11,948 nucleotides of DNA. It comes from Tessaracoccus sp. Its GTDB lineage: Bacteria > Actinomycetota > Actinomycetes > Propionibacteriales > Propionibacteriaceae. A program made the translations under genes and the position numbers. The notes below the pieces were generated by a model. It did not search any database. It saw only the letters and a program-made list of their open reading frames with translations, and had not been told where the DNA came from. How positions within the stretch are numbered: position 1 is the first letter of the stretch; every line of letters starts with the position of its first letter. The stretch covers positions 1 to 11,948 of the forward strand of contig NZ_JADJNP010000015.1 of the NCBI RefSeq assembly GCF_016714275.1. The letters are read 5' to 3'. Below are positions 1 through 7,348 of this stretch, piece by piece.

Positions 1-57
1 CGAACTCTCGCGATGCGTACGGGTCTGGCTCAGGGCGGTCACCTAATGATGAAATAG
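1..57 (+). CDS. Possible C-terminal end of an upstream gene (partial)
   Basis: Frame 1 is open from the window edge to a TAG at 55-57 and would give the last 18 residues of a protein ending in GGHLMMK. The piece is too short to identify and another frame is also open here, so this could equally be a non-coding leader. Genes upstream of terminases in actinophages are often HNH endonucleases or small unknowns, but nothing here supports either. Confidence 0.2.
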   Translation, partial: RTLAMRTGLAQGGHLMMK

Positions 58-66
58 GGGGCAGCG

Positions 67-540
67 ATGGCCGGTCACGGACCCCCGCCGAAGCCGGACG
101 CGGAGCGGGCGCGGCGTAACGCACCCCCGGCACCGGAGGTCGCCGTCACCCCTGATGACGTGCTGCGTGGTCCCGATCTGCCCGACGACCTGCGGGACTC
201 CGAGGGTGATCCGCTGTCGTGGCCGTCGATGACCCGGAGATGGTGGCTCAACTGGCGCCGGTCGCCTCAAGCTCAGAGCTTCACGGCGACGGACTGGGAC
301 TTCCTGCTGGAGACGGCGCTGCTGCACCGCGACTTCGTGCTCGGTGCGTTCGGTCTGGCCTCCGAGTTGCGGCTACGGGTCGCCAAGTTCGGCGCCACCC
401 CGGAGGATCGCCTGCGGCTCCGCATGGCGATCACGCCGCCGGCCACCGCCCCCGCCACCACTGCGTCGGTGAAGTCCGACGAGGTGGCCGAGAAGCGTGA
501 GGATCGGCGCAAGCGGCTGGAGCGTGCTGCCGGTGAGTGA
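67..540 (+). CDS. terS: Phage terminase small subunit
   Basis: This 157-residue protein is the likely DNA-recognition subunit of the packaging motor; it would bind the phage pac or cos site and hand the DNA to the large subunit. The N-terminus MAGHGPPPKPDAERARRN is the proline- and arginine-rich opening typical of actinophage small terminases. A tryptophan-rich middle (WPSMTRRWWLNWRRS, about residues 52-66) and a helical stretch (about 74-125) follow, and the C-terminus is charged (KREDRRKRLERAAGE). The ATG at 67 sits 5 bases after a GGGGG run (57-61) that can act as a ribosome-binding site. The gene overlaps the next one by 8 bases, the expected TerS-TerL arrangement. The family assignment rests on recognising the sequence type and on position; small terminases diverge strongly. 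Confidence 0.8.
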   Translation: MAGHGPPPKPDAERARRNAPPAPEVAVTPDDVLRGPDLPDDLRDSEGDPLSWPSMTRRWWLNWRRSPQAQSFTATDWDFLLETALLHRDFVLGAFGLASELRLRVAKFGATPEDRLRLRMAITPPATAPATTASVKSDEVAEKREDRRKRLERAAGE

Positions 541-2074
541 TCCGCTGGTCTCCCTCGGGTGGTCGGCGATCTCGTGGATCGAGCACTACCTCGTCCACGG
601 CCCCGGTGATGTGCAGGGCGAGCGGATCGTCCTCGACGATGAGATGGCTGCGTTCATCCTGAAGTGCTACCGCCTCGATCCCGTGGTGGCGGTGCGGCGG
701 ATCAAGCGGGCATTCCTGTCCCGGGCAAAGGGCCGGGCAAAGTCTGAGATTGCCGCGATGCTGGCCTGCTTCGAGGCGCTGGGGCCGTGCCGATTCGACC
801 ACTGGGCCGAGGCTGACGAGGTGTCGGCGTGGGGCTACGGGTACGCCGAGGGCGAGCCGGTCGGGAAGCCGCTTCGCTACGTCGAGGTGCTGTGCGTGGC
901 GACCGAGGAGAACCAGGCCGGGAACACCTACGACAACATCAGGTACATGCTCGGCTCGCAGACCGCCTCTGCCGAGTTGCTGGCGGACTACCCCGGGCTG
1001 GATGTCGGGTTGACGCGGGTGAACCTGCCGGACTCCCGAGGCTCGATCGAGCCGGTGTCGTCCGGGGATTCGTCGAAGGATGGCGGCAAGTCGACGTTCA
1101 TTGTCGCCGACGAGACGCACCTGTGGCTGCTGAAGCGACTGCGGGAGATGCACGCGGTGATGTGCCGCAACCTGATGAAGCGCAAGCTGGCTCAGGGCTG
1201 GATGCTGGAGACCTCGACGATGTACGGCGAGGGCGAGGGCTCGGTAGCCGAGGGCACGCACGCTTACGCGATGACGGTCCGCACCGGCAAGCGCAAGGAC
1301 GCATCGCTGCTCTTCGACCACCGGCAGGCATCCATGGCGTGGGATCTGGCCGACCGTGCCCAGCGGGTCGAGGCGCTGAGGGAGGCGTACGGGCCGGCCG
1401 CGGACTGGATGCCGCTGGAGGACATCGCCGACTACTGGGACGACCCGCAGGTGACCGAGGCGGCGTTCCGGCGGTACTTCCTGAACCAGCCGGTGCCGAT
1501 GGAGGATCGGCCGCTGTCGATCCTCCCGAAGTGGGGGGCATGCCTGTCGGGGGATCGCCCTCTCGGCAACTCGGCGTCGCTGGCGCTGGCGGTCAGCATG
1601 GACCGCACCCGGGCCTCGATCGGTGGCGCCGTGCAGGGTGACCGGCTATCGGTGAAGGTGCTGCGCCACGGCGTCGGGCTGAACTGGATCGTCGCCGAGG
1701 CGAAGGCGCTCCAGGACGCGCTGGGCGGTGAGCTCGTGGTCGACGGCAAGGGCCCGGGCGCGTCGCTGATCGATCGGCTGGAGGACGCCGGCGTGAGGCT
1801 CAAGGTGGTGGATGCCGCCTTCATCTGCGATGCCGCCGAACTGCTGCTGGACGCGACCGAGGCCGAGCCCGGCCCGGAGCGACTGGAGCACTTCGGGCAG
1901 CCCGAACTCGAGGCCGCAGTGGCTATCGCGGCGTGGCGGTCGATCGGCGATCGCAAGGCGCTGGGTCGTCGTGCGTCGGTCGGCGACATCAGTCCACTGG
2001 AGGCGGTCGCACTGGCCGCCAAGGAGGCCCCGAAGACCTCGGTCTATGACCAGCGAGGAGTGCTGTCCCTGTGA
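533..2074 (+). CDS. terL: Phage terminase large subunit (ATPase/nuclease)
   Basis: This 513-residue protein is the packaging motor ATPase and headful or cos nuclease acting at the portal vertex. Counting from the GTG at 533, the ATPase domain shows a Walker A variant, SRAKGRAKSE (residues 63-72), a Walker B FIVADE (189-194, with D193 and the catalytic E194), and a coupling-type motif STMYGEGEGS (228-237). The C-terminal RNase H-like nuclease domain has three spaced acidic residues: D357 in AVSMD, D404 in VVDG and D485 in GDISPLEA. Length is normal for the family. An in-frame GTG at 497 would add 12 residues inside terS; 533 is preferred because the protein then begins VSDPLVSLGW and a GGCTGGAG stretch lies upstream. 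The stop overlaps the next GTG by 4 bases, so translation is probably coupled. Confidence 0.93.
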   Translation: MSDPLVSLGWSAISWIEHYLVHGPGDVQGERIVLDDEMAAFILKCYRLDPVVAVRRIKRAFLSRAKGRAKSEIAAMLACFEALGPCRFDHWAEADEVSAWGYGYAEGEPVGKPLRYVEVLCVATEENQAGNTYDNIRYMLGSQTASAELLADYPGLDVGLTRVNLPDSRGSIEPVSSGDSSKDGGKSTFIVADETHLWLLKRLREMHAVMCRNLMKRKLAQGWMLETSTMYGEGEGSVAEGTHAYAMTVRTGKRKDASLLFDHRQASMAWDLADRAQRVEALREAYGPAADWMPLEDIADYWDDPQVTEAAFRRYFLNQPVPMEDRPLSILPKWGACLSGDRPLGNSASLALAVSMDRTRASIGGAVQGDRLSVKVLRHGVGLNWIVAEAKALQDALGGELVVDGKGPGASLIDRLEDAGVRLKVVDAAFICDAAELLLDATEAEPGPERLEHFGQPELEAAVAIAAWRSIGDRKALGRRASVGDISPLEAVALAAKEAPKTSVYDQRGVLSL

Positions 2075-2280
2075 GAAGTCGAGTGCTGGCCGGCCGTGAG
2101 CGCAGTGTCGTGATCGTCACCACGAAGGCGGGCCGTTCCTACCGCGGCGTCCTGTGGGACTTCGACCGTACGTGTGCGGTCCTGCGGAATGCCGAGGCGC
2201 TGGACGGCGACGCGCCCCTGCCGATCGACGGTGAGCTGCTGCTGATGTGGTCCGACGTCGAGTTCCTGAATCGTCCGTGA
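2071..2280 (+). CDS. Small LSm-like phage protein between terminase and portal
   Basis: This is a 69-residue protein of unknown function. It starts at a GTG that overlaps the terL stop (GTGA) and ends 10 bases before the portal start, so it belongs to the packaging/head operon. Its core, GRSYRGVLWDFDRTCAVL (about residues 21-38), follows the pattern of the Sm1 motif of Sm/LSm RNA-binding proteins: a strand, a G-x-L turn, then D and a hydrophobic strand. The end, DGELLLMWSDVEFLN (about 53-67), resembles the Sm2 strand pair. Proteins with this outline are seen in the same place in other actinophages, usually annotated as hypothetical. A small beta-barrel fold is inferred from the pattern only; RNA binding is not shown. 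Confidence 0.8.
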   Translation: MRSRVLAGRERSVVIVTTKAGRSYRGVLWDFDRTCAVLRNAEALDGDAPLPIDGELLLMWSDVEFLNRP

Positions 2281-2290
2281 GGGGGTCGCT

Positions 2291-3737
2291 GTGTTCGTGA
2301 GCAACGGCACTCTCGTCAAGACTCCCGTCAAGGCAGGGAGCGTCTCGTGGTTCCCGTCCGTCCCGGCGATGTCGGGTTCGCAGTGGTCCGCGCACTACGC
2401 GCACACCTTCCGCTCGCAGTTGTGGGTGTACGTGGTGATCATGAAGCGGGCTCGCGCCTTGGCGCGGCTGCCGATCCCCGTCTATGCCCGCGGTGAGGAT
2501 GGCGATCGGTCGAAGGTCCGCGATCATCCGATGGCGCGGCTGCTGGCGAGCCCGAACCCAGCGATGTCGGGTTTCAAGCTGCTGGAGTGGACTTCGGCGA
2601 CGCGGGACATCTTCGGCCGGGCGACGTGGTACAAGGTCCGCACGGCGGGCGTCGTCACGCAACTGTGGCCGCTGCACCCGTCCGGCCTGAGCCCCAACGG
2701 TGACGCGCCTGGAACTTCGCCAACAGCTCCCTGCGTCTGAACGAGATCCGGCGCTCGACCTGATGCATTTCACCTCCTTCAACCCCGACCGGATCGGCGA
2801 CGGCATGTCCCCGCTGGAGCCGCTGCGGGCGACGCTGGAGAACGAGTATGCGGCGCGGACTGCGACGGCCTCGTTCTGGGGTCGTGGCGCCCGCCCCGGC
2901 TTCGTGGTGGAGCATCCCGGCAAGATCAGCATCCCCGCTTACGACCGGTTGAAGACCAGCTTTGCCGAGAGCCACGAGGGCCCCGGCAAGGTCGGGTCGA
3001 CGCTCATCCTCGAAGAGGGCATGAAGGCCGCGAAGATGGAGCTGACCGCCGAGGAGGCGCAGTACATCGAGACGCGGAAGCTGAACCGCGAGGAGGTGTG
3101 CGCTGCCTACGACGTGCCGCCCCCGGTGGTCCACATCCTCGACCGGGCGACCTTTTCGAACATCACCGAACAGATGCGCTCGATGTACCGGGACACGATG
3201 GCCCCGGTCGCCTCCGAGTTCGAGGGCGTGATCGAGACGGACCTGCGCGCGGCCGAGTTCGGAGGCGAGGACGTCTACGCCGAGTTCCTGATGGACGACG
3301 TGATGCGTGGCGACTTCGAGGCGCGGCAGACGGCGCTCGCCTCCGCTACCCACATGACCATCGCGGAGAAGCGGAAGGTTGAGAACCTTCCCTTCATCCC
3401 CGGCACTGACCGGATCTTCCTGAACACCGCCACCCTGCCGCTGGACGCGATCGATGCCCAGGCGGACGCGATCGTGGCGGCCACGTCGGAGCGGCAGCGG
3501 CAACTGTCGGAGGGCGCGACCCCGGCCCCCGAGCCGAAGTCCCTGCCTGTGGCTGACTACCGCACCGTGCTGGGCCGGCTGGGCTGGCAGAAGGACATCA
3601 CCGCCGTGGACGTGGCCGGGCTGGTGCGTGGCCTCAGCGAGGGGTCGGCGCTCGCCGTATTCGATGCCGTGGCGTCTGCCGCGTCCGTCCCCGACATCAA
3701 GGCGGCACTCAGGGCCGCAACCAAGGAGGGCTCGTGA
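2291..3737 (+). pseudogene. HK97-type portal protein, reading frame broken twice
   Basis: The portal is the dodecameric ring at one capsid vertex through which DNA enters and to which the neck attaches. The N-terminal part reads from GTG 2291 to about 2707 (frame 2: SQWSAHYAHTFRSQLWVYVV, then LWPLHPSGLSPNGD). About 14 codons then continue in frame 1 (WNFANSSLRLNEI, about 2710-2748), and the rest reads in frame 0 from about 2750 to the TGA at 3735-3737 (ALDLMHFTSFNPDRIGDG, LNREEVCAAYDVPP, TFSNITEQ). These are hallmark portal segments in the right order. Adding one base at each junction gives about 482 residues, a normal portal length. The C-terminal 70 residues are an Ala-rich extension. A GTG at 2297 is a possible alternative start; 2291 lies 5 bases after GAGGGGG. 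The stop overlaps the protease start. As sequenced, no intact portal can be made. Confidence 0.88.
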
Positions 3738-4699
3738 AGCGCTACCTGCTGGGCACCGTGAAGGCGCTCGACGACAACAGCGACCCCAACGGGAGCTTTG
3801 AGGTGATCCTGTCGGCGCCCACGCTGGACCGTGACGGGGAGATCGTCGACTCGAAGATCTTCGAGCCGCTGCCCGACCACATCACCTTCGACATCGACCA
3901 CGGCATGAGCGTGGCAACCACGGTCGGCTCCGGTGTCCCGCGCTACGACGAGGCCGGCCGGCTGGTCGTGTCGGGCACGTACTCGTCGATCCCTCGGGCG
4001 CAGGAGGTCCGCACGCTGGTCCGCGAGGGTCATATCCGCACCACGTCGGTGGCGTTCATGGACGCGCAGCGGGTCAAGGGCGAGGACGGCAAGACGCACG
4101 TCGTCTCGGCCGAGCTGCTGAACGGCGCCTTCGTCCCGATCCCGTCGAACCGTGATTCGGTCGTCCTGTCCGCGAAGGACTTCGCCGCGAAGGTCGGCTC
4201 CCGGAACTCGGCGAAGGACGCCGAGCGGTTGCAGCAGATCCACGATCTGGCGACCGAGAACGGCGCGGAGTGCGGCGCTGAGAAGTCCGCAAGGACGATT
4301 CCCGCCGTCCGCAAGTTCGCCGGCGGGCTGTCAGCGAACGGGCTTCGGGAGGGCCTGACCAGCAGCCTGCGGAACACCTACGGCGCCGAGCGCGTGTGGG
4401 TGTGGGTCCGCGACTTCGACACCGACTGGGTGGTCTTCGAGGTCGAGGACGCCGAGGGGCTCAGCCTGTACCGGCAGGGCTACACCGCGTCCACTGCGGG
4501 CGTCGAGCTCACCGACAGCCCCGAGCCGGTCACCATCCAGCTCACCTACGTGCCCGCCCCGCAGGCGGCACCCCAAGACACCGACCCCACCAAGTCGGCC
4601 GCCCCCGTGACCCCCGCCGCTGAGGCTGGCAAGTCACCGGCAAGCGGGATCAGCTTCGGCGAGTACGTCCGTACCCGCATCGAGGCAACCGCCCCCTGA
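3734..4699 (+). CDS. HK97-family prohead maturation protease with C-terminal extension
   Basis: This 321-residue serine protease of the HK97 gp4 (U35/S78) type cuts the delta domain from the capsid protein during prohead maturation. The core (residues 1-150) has DRDGEIV (32-38), a candidate catalytic His56 in DIDHGMS, candidate Ser105 in RTTSVAFM, Glu127, and LLNGAFVPIPSNRDSVVLSA (128-147), which matches the usual end of the domain. A linker, NSAKDAERLQQIHDLATENG (158-177), recurs in actinophage proteases. Residues about 195-275 form a further alpha/beta domain (YGAERVWVWVRDFDTDWVVF, then LYRQGYT), followed by a Pro/Ala-rich tail. GTG at 3734 overlaps the portal stop by 4 bases. The catalytic assignment comes from pattern only. 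The role of the C-terminal domain is unknown; a scaffold role or binding to the capsid protein is a guess. Confidence 0.87.
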   Translation: MKRYLLGTVKALDDNSDPNGSFEVILSAPTLDRDGEIVDSKIFEPLPDHITFDIDHGMSVATTVGSGVPRYDEAGRLVVSGTYSSIPRAQEVRTLVREGHIRTTSVAFMDAQRVKGEDGKTHVVSAELLNGAFVPIPSNRDSVVLSAKDFAAKVGSRNSAKDAERLQQIHDLATENGAECGAEKSARTIPAVRKFAGGLSANGLREGLTSSLRNTYGAERVWVWVRDFDTDWVVFEVEDAEGLSLYRQGYTASTAGVELTDSPEPVTIQLTYVPAPQAAPQDTDPTKSAAPVTPAAEAGKSPASGISFGEYVRTRIEATAP

Positions 4700-4705
4700 G
4701 GGGCG
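4690..4705 (+). other. Small hairpin over the protease stop codon
   Basis: CGCCCC (4690-4695) pairs with GGGGCG (4700-4705) around the loop CTGA, which contains the first two bases of the stop codon TGA (4697-4699). It is 6 bp, all G-C. It may be chance in such GC-rich sequence, but it lies next to the stronger hairpin before the capsid gene. Confidence 0.35.
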
Positions 4706-4719
4706 ACCCATCCAACCGA

Positions 4720-4741
4720 GCAGCCCCCACCGCGGGGCTGC
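4720..4741 (+). terminator. Hairpin between protease and capsid genes
   Basis: GCAGCCCC (4720-4727) and GGGGCTGC (4734-4741) form a perfect 8-bp stem with a 6-base loop (CACCGC). No U-tract follows, so it is either a GC-rich actinobacterial-style terminator or attenuator, or an mRNA processing or stability element ahead of the highly expressed capsid gene. It sits in one of only two real gaps in the window, 30 bases before the capsid start. Confidence 0.45.
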
Positions 4742-4752
4742 CCAGCTTGCCC

Positions 4753-4760
4753 AAAGGAGG
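4753..4760 (+). promoter_or_regulatory. Strong ribosome-binding site of the capsid gene
   Basis: AAAGGAGG is a near-perfect match to the anti-Shine-Dalgarno sequence and lies 10 bases before the ATG at 4771. It decides the capsid start: the in-frame TTG at 4747 lies upstream of this site and would place it inside the coding region. Confidence 0.8.
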
Positions 4761-4770
4761 CAGCAAGATC

Positions 4771-6101
4771 ATGAGCACCACCATGAAGGAGCGGCTGCAG
4801 GCCGCCGTCACCGCCGCCGAGAAGTACGGCGACGACCTCGACGCCAAGGGGGTCTCGCCGTCCGGCGACGACCTCGCCCACCTGACCGCCCTGCTGGGTG
4901 AGGTCAAGGACGCCAAGAAGGCGCTGGAGTCCGACGCTGAGGCGAAGGGCGCACTGGCCGATGCCAAGGCGTTCATGTCCCAGCTCGCCGGCACCGGTCC
5001 CGACACCTCGTCCGGCAAGCAGCACGTCGGCAGCATCGCGCTCCCGTCCCGCCACCAGGTGAAGACGTTCGGGCAGGCTTTCGTCGAGTCGCCCGCCTAC
5101 GATGCGTTCGTCAAGCAGTACGCCCGGAACGGCGTCATCCCCGACTCGATCAAGGGCCTGCAGTCGGGCACCTTCGGCGCCGACATGAAGGCGCTGATCA
5201 CTGGCGTCTCGGACACCTCGGCCGGCGCCGCGATCGTCAACGACGAGTACGGCCAGATCGTGGATCTGGTGGGCGCCCGCGAACTCACGATGCGCGACAT
5301 CGTGACGACCTCGACCACCGACTCCGACGCGGTCGACTACGTGCGGGTGACGTCCAAGACCAACAGCGCCGCCCCTGTCGCCGGGCCACCACGGCCGACG
5401 CGCCGACCGCGCCCGGCACTGCGGGTGCTCTCGTCCTCGCTGCCGGCGGCGGGTACAAGCCGGAGTCCGGGCTGGACCTCGAGGTCGTCTCGACCACCGT
5501 CAAGACGATCGCGCACTGGCTGCCGATCACGAAGCGGGCCGCGTCCGATGCGGGTCAGATCCGCACCCTGATCGACAACTTCCTGCGCTACGGCCTCAAC
5601 GAGGAGCTCGAGGACCAGATGCTCACGGGTTCCGGGTCGGGCGAGAACTTCACCGGCATCCTGAACTCGGGCATCTCGACCGTGGGCTCGGCGGGTACGG
5701 ACATCGACGCGATCGTGGATGCGATCCGCACCGTCCGGGTCACGGGTCGTCGTCGCCCGAACGCGCTGGTCGTGCACCCGAACGACTGGTACTCGGCCGG
5801 CTTCCTCACCGCGAAGGACAGCTCGGGCAAGTACCTCATCAGCGACCCCGCCGCCTCGGTCGACCAGCTCAACCAGCTGTGGGGCCTGAGGGTCGTCGTG
5901 TCCGAGGGCGTCACCGAGAACACCGCGCTCGTCGGCGACTTCCGTCAGGCGGTCCTCTGGGAGCGCGAGGGCGTCAACGTGATGGTCAGCGACCAGCACG
6001 CGGACTTCTTCATCCGCAACCTGCTCGCGATCCTCGCGGAGATGCGTGCCGCGTTCGGCGTGCTCGACCCGCAGGCGTTCTGCTCGGTCACCGCGGTCTA
6101 G
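4771..6101 (+). pseudogene. HK97-fold major capsid protein, reading frame broken once
   Basis: This is the shell protein of the head. From ATG 4771, residues 1-75 are helical and charged (MKERLQAAVTAAEKYGDDLD; LLGEVKDAKKALESDAEAKG), the delta/scaffold region removed by the protease. HK97-fold segments follow: the N-arm and E-loop region (LITGVSDTSAGAAIV, DIVTTSTTDSDAVDYVRVTS), then after about 5383 in another frame TTVKTIAHWLPITKRAASDA, YGLNEELEDQMLTGSGSGEN, NALVVHPNDWYS and LWGLRVVVSEGV, ending RAAFGVLDPQAFCSVTAV. The first frame runs on out of register to a stop at 5571. One added base near GGG 5383-5385 restores 443 residues, normal for the family. Hairpins lie in the gaps on both sides and the ribosome-binding site is strong, as expected for the most abundant phage protein. 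Confidence 0.9.
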
Positions 6102-6110
6102 TCCGCACCG

Positions 6111-6141
6111 GGTGGGCGCGGGGCAATCCCCCGCGCCCACC
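6111..6141 (+). terminator. Long hairpin after the major capsid gene
   Basis: GGTGGGCGCGGGG (6111-6123) pairs perfectly with CCCCGCGCCCACC (6129-6141) around a 5-base loop (CAATC), giving a 13-bp stem that begins 10 bases after the capsid stop. No U-tract follows (ACCCTCCTCC). Partial termination or 3'-end protection of the capsid message is likely; genes downstream must still be transcribed, so full termination would need a further promoter, which I cannot see. Confidence 0.6.
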
Positions 6142-6175
6142 ACCCTCCTCCAGCCCGCACCGAAGGGAGCCTGTC

Positions 6176-6352
6176 ATGGCCATCAAGAAGATCGACCCGG
6201 AACCGGTCATCGACCCGGAGCCGACCGTCGCGCCCGACATCGAAGGGCAGGCGCCCGAGCCTGCCCTGCCGACCGTCGCGCCCAGGAACAGCACCTTCTC
6301 CGAGCGCAGGGCCGCCTTTCTCAAGGCGATCCAGTCCGCCGAGAACAAGTAG
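6176..6352 (+). CDS. 58-residue hypothetical protein between capsid and connector
   Basis: The ATG at 6176 follows GAAGGGAG (6162-6169) by 6 bases, a good ribosome-binding site. The protein begins MAIKKIDPEP and contains two internal repeats: DPEP twice (residues 7-10 and 13-16) and PTVAP twice (16-20 and 32-36). It ends in a basic/helical tail, FSERRAAFLKAIQSAENK. The Pro/Glu-rich N-terminal half is probably unstructured. Short genes of this kind commonly follow capsid genes in actinophages, but I do not recognise a function; a minor head component or a connector partner are both possible. It stops 3 bases before the next ATG. Confidence 0.75.
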   Translation: MAIKKIDPEPVIDPEPTVAPDIEGQAPEPALPTVAPRNSTFSERRAAFLKAIQSAENK

Positions 6353-6355
6353 GCC

Positions 6356-6883
6356 ATGGCCGACATCCTCACCCTCGACCAGGCGCGGGCGGGGCTGGGC
6401 TGGCGGCCGGGTGAGCGCCGCGAGCGCGACCCCGAGCTGGTCGCCGAGTACATCCCGGCCGTGACCGAGACGGTCGAGGCGTGGTGCGGCCGGATGGCTG
6501 ACCGCCGCGAGACGTGGCGCACCGACGACCCGTCGCCGATCACCCTGCCGTGGCCGGCCGAGGCTGTCGTCCGCTACGTCGAGCGGGACGGCGTCCGGCT
6601 GGACGACTGGAGCGTGACCTCCGGTGTGCTCGCGATCACCGATCACCGCTACACCGCGGGCGACACGGTGAAGGTCACCGCCTCGGGCCTCCCGACTCCT
6701 GCCGCCGTCATCAAGGCGGCGCAGATCATCCTCGCGCAGCTGTGGAACGCCGACCACCAGGGCCGCCCGGTCAACGGCACCGCCGTCCGACCCGAGGGCG
6801 GCTCGGTCCCGGTCGGCGTGGCGATCCCCTCCCGCGCCGAGACACTGCTCAACCCTTACTGGCACTTCGGCGGCTTCGCATGA
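6356..6883 (+). CDS. Head-tail connector protein (gp6-like adaptor)
   Basis: This 175-residue protein is probably the adaptor ring bound beneath the portal (HK97 gp6 / actinophage head-to-tail connector type). Evidence is its place straight after the capsid region and its layout: an N-terminal helical part (LVAEYIPAVTETVEAWCGR, about residues 29-47), a beta-rich centre typical of this family (ITLPWPAEAVVRYVERDGV, VLAITDHRYTAGDTVKVTA), and a helix PAAVIKAAQIILAQLWN (about 115-131) with a flexible tail ending YWHFGGFA. The stop overlaps the next ATG (ATGA). The sequence match is by family feel, not by a catalytic motif. Confidence 0.72.
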   Translation: MADILTLDQARAGLGWRPGERRERDPELVAEYIPAVTETVEAWCGRMADRRETWRTDDPSPITLPWPAEAVVRYVERDGVRLDDWSVTSGVLAITDHRYTAGDTVKVTASGLPTPAAVIKAAQIILAQLWNADHQGRPVNGTAVRPEGGSVPVGVAIPSRAETLLNPYWHFGGFA

Positions 6884-7338
6884 GCGCGGTCCCGGCGCTG
6901 AAGGTCGCCCTGCTCGCCCTGCTGCGCAGCCTCTACCCGGAGGCGGCCGTCAGCTACGGCCCGCCGCAGTTGCTGACGGACGTGATGGCCAGCGTCGGCG
7001 ACGCCGAGGTTGAGCACGAGCGGCCGACCGCCGGCGGCCCCACCCGCTCGCGGGAGGAGGTCGCCGACATCGAGGTCATCCTGTCCTGCGCTGCGCACGG
7101 GGACGGCGAGTCCTTCGACGACGCGCAGCAGGAGGCCACCGAGGCCGCCTACGGCATGCTCGCCGTACTCGAGTCCCACTTCCGTGACCGCGCCGCCGCA
7201 ACCTTGGGCGGCGCCTGCCGTGATGCGCTCGTGCGAACCCACAAGCTCGCGGAGTACGTCTCCACAGACCCCGACGGCTACGTGACGGGCCGCGTCGGCG
7301 AGATCACAGCCACCGTCACCTGTCGGACCCGGATCTAG
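6880..7338 (+). CDS. Tail terminator / head-tail joining protein
   Basis: This 152-residue protein starts at ATG 6880, overlapping the previous stop by 4 bases. The pattern is an N-terminal helix (LKVALLALLRSLYP), a strand with YGPPQLLTDVMASVGDAEVE, an R-x-R-E-E-x-A-D-I-E-V region (SREEVADIEVILSC, about residues 58-71), a long helix (AQQEATEAAYGMLAVLESHF) and a final strand pair (GRVGEITATVTCRTRI). This is the usual outline of actinophage tail-terminator/neck proteins, which cap the tail tube at the head-facing end. Its position two genes before the major tail protein fits. A head-closure role cannot be excluded, since no other gene here clearly fills that role. Confidence 0.65.
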   Translation: MSAVPALKVALLALLRSLYPEAAVSYGPPQLLTDVMASVGDAEVEHERPTAGGPTRSREEVADIEVILSCAAHGDGESFDDAQQEATEAAYGMLAVLESHFRDRAAATLGGACRDALVRTHKLAEYVSTDPDGYVTGRVGEITATVTCRTRI

Positions 7339-7348
7339 GGAGGAACCC

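Noticed and set aside
497..532. GTG at 497 as the large terminase start
   Set aside because: It would add 12 residues (MRIGASGWSVLP) overlapping terS by 44 bases; the GTG at 533 gives the usual short overlap with terS.
431..1321. A 296-codon open frame on the minus strand opposite the large terminase
   Set aside because: It lies antisense to a clear terminase, is rich in Arg/His/Pro/Leu as expected of a GC-rich shadow frame, and has no recognisable motif or ribosome-binding site. The same holds for the long minus-strand frames at 2655-3503, 5337-6143, 6098-6865 and 8824-9789.
829..1641. A 270-codon plus-strand frame inside the large terminase
   Set aside because: Its composition (Gly/Arg/Ala runs) is that of an out-of-frame reading of TerL, and the overlapped frame carries all terminase motifs.
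2700..3737. The second part of the portal as an independent gene starting at GTG 2700
   Set aside because: The first 20 or so residues are out-of-frame translation, and the rest is the middle and C-terminal part of a portal that cannot stand alone.
4747..4770. TTG at 4747 as the capsid start
   Set aside because: It would put the AAAGGAGG ribosome-binding site inside the gene; ATG 4771 is correctly spaced from it.
5360..5400. Programmed frameshifting to explain the capsid and portal breaks
   Set aside because: No X XXY YYZ heptamer or well-placed stem is present at these junctions, unlike the clear signal at 9297, and structural need for every subunit makes it unlikely.
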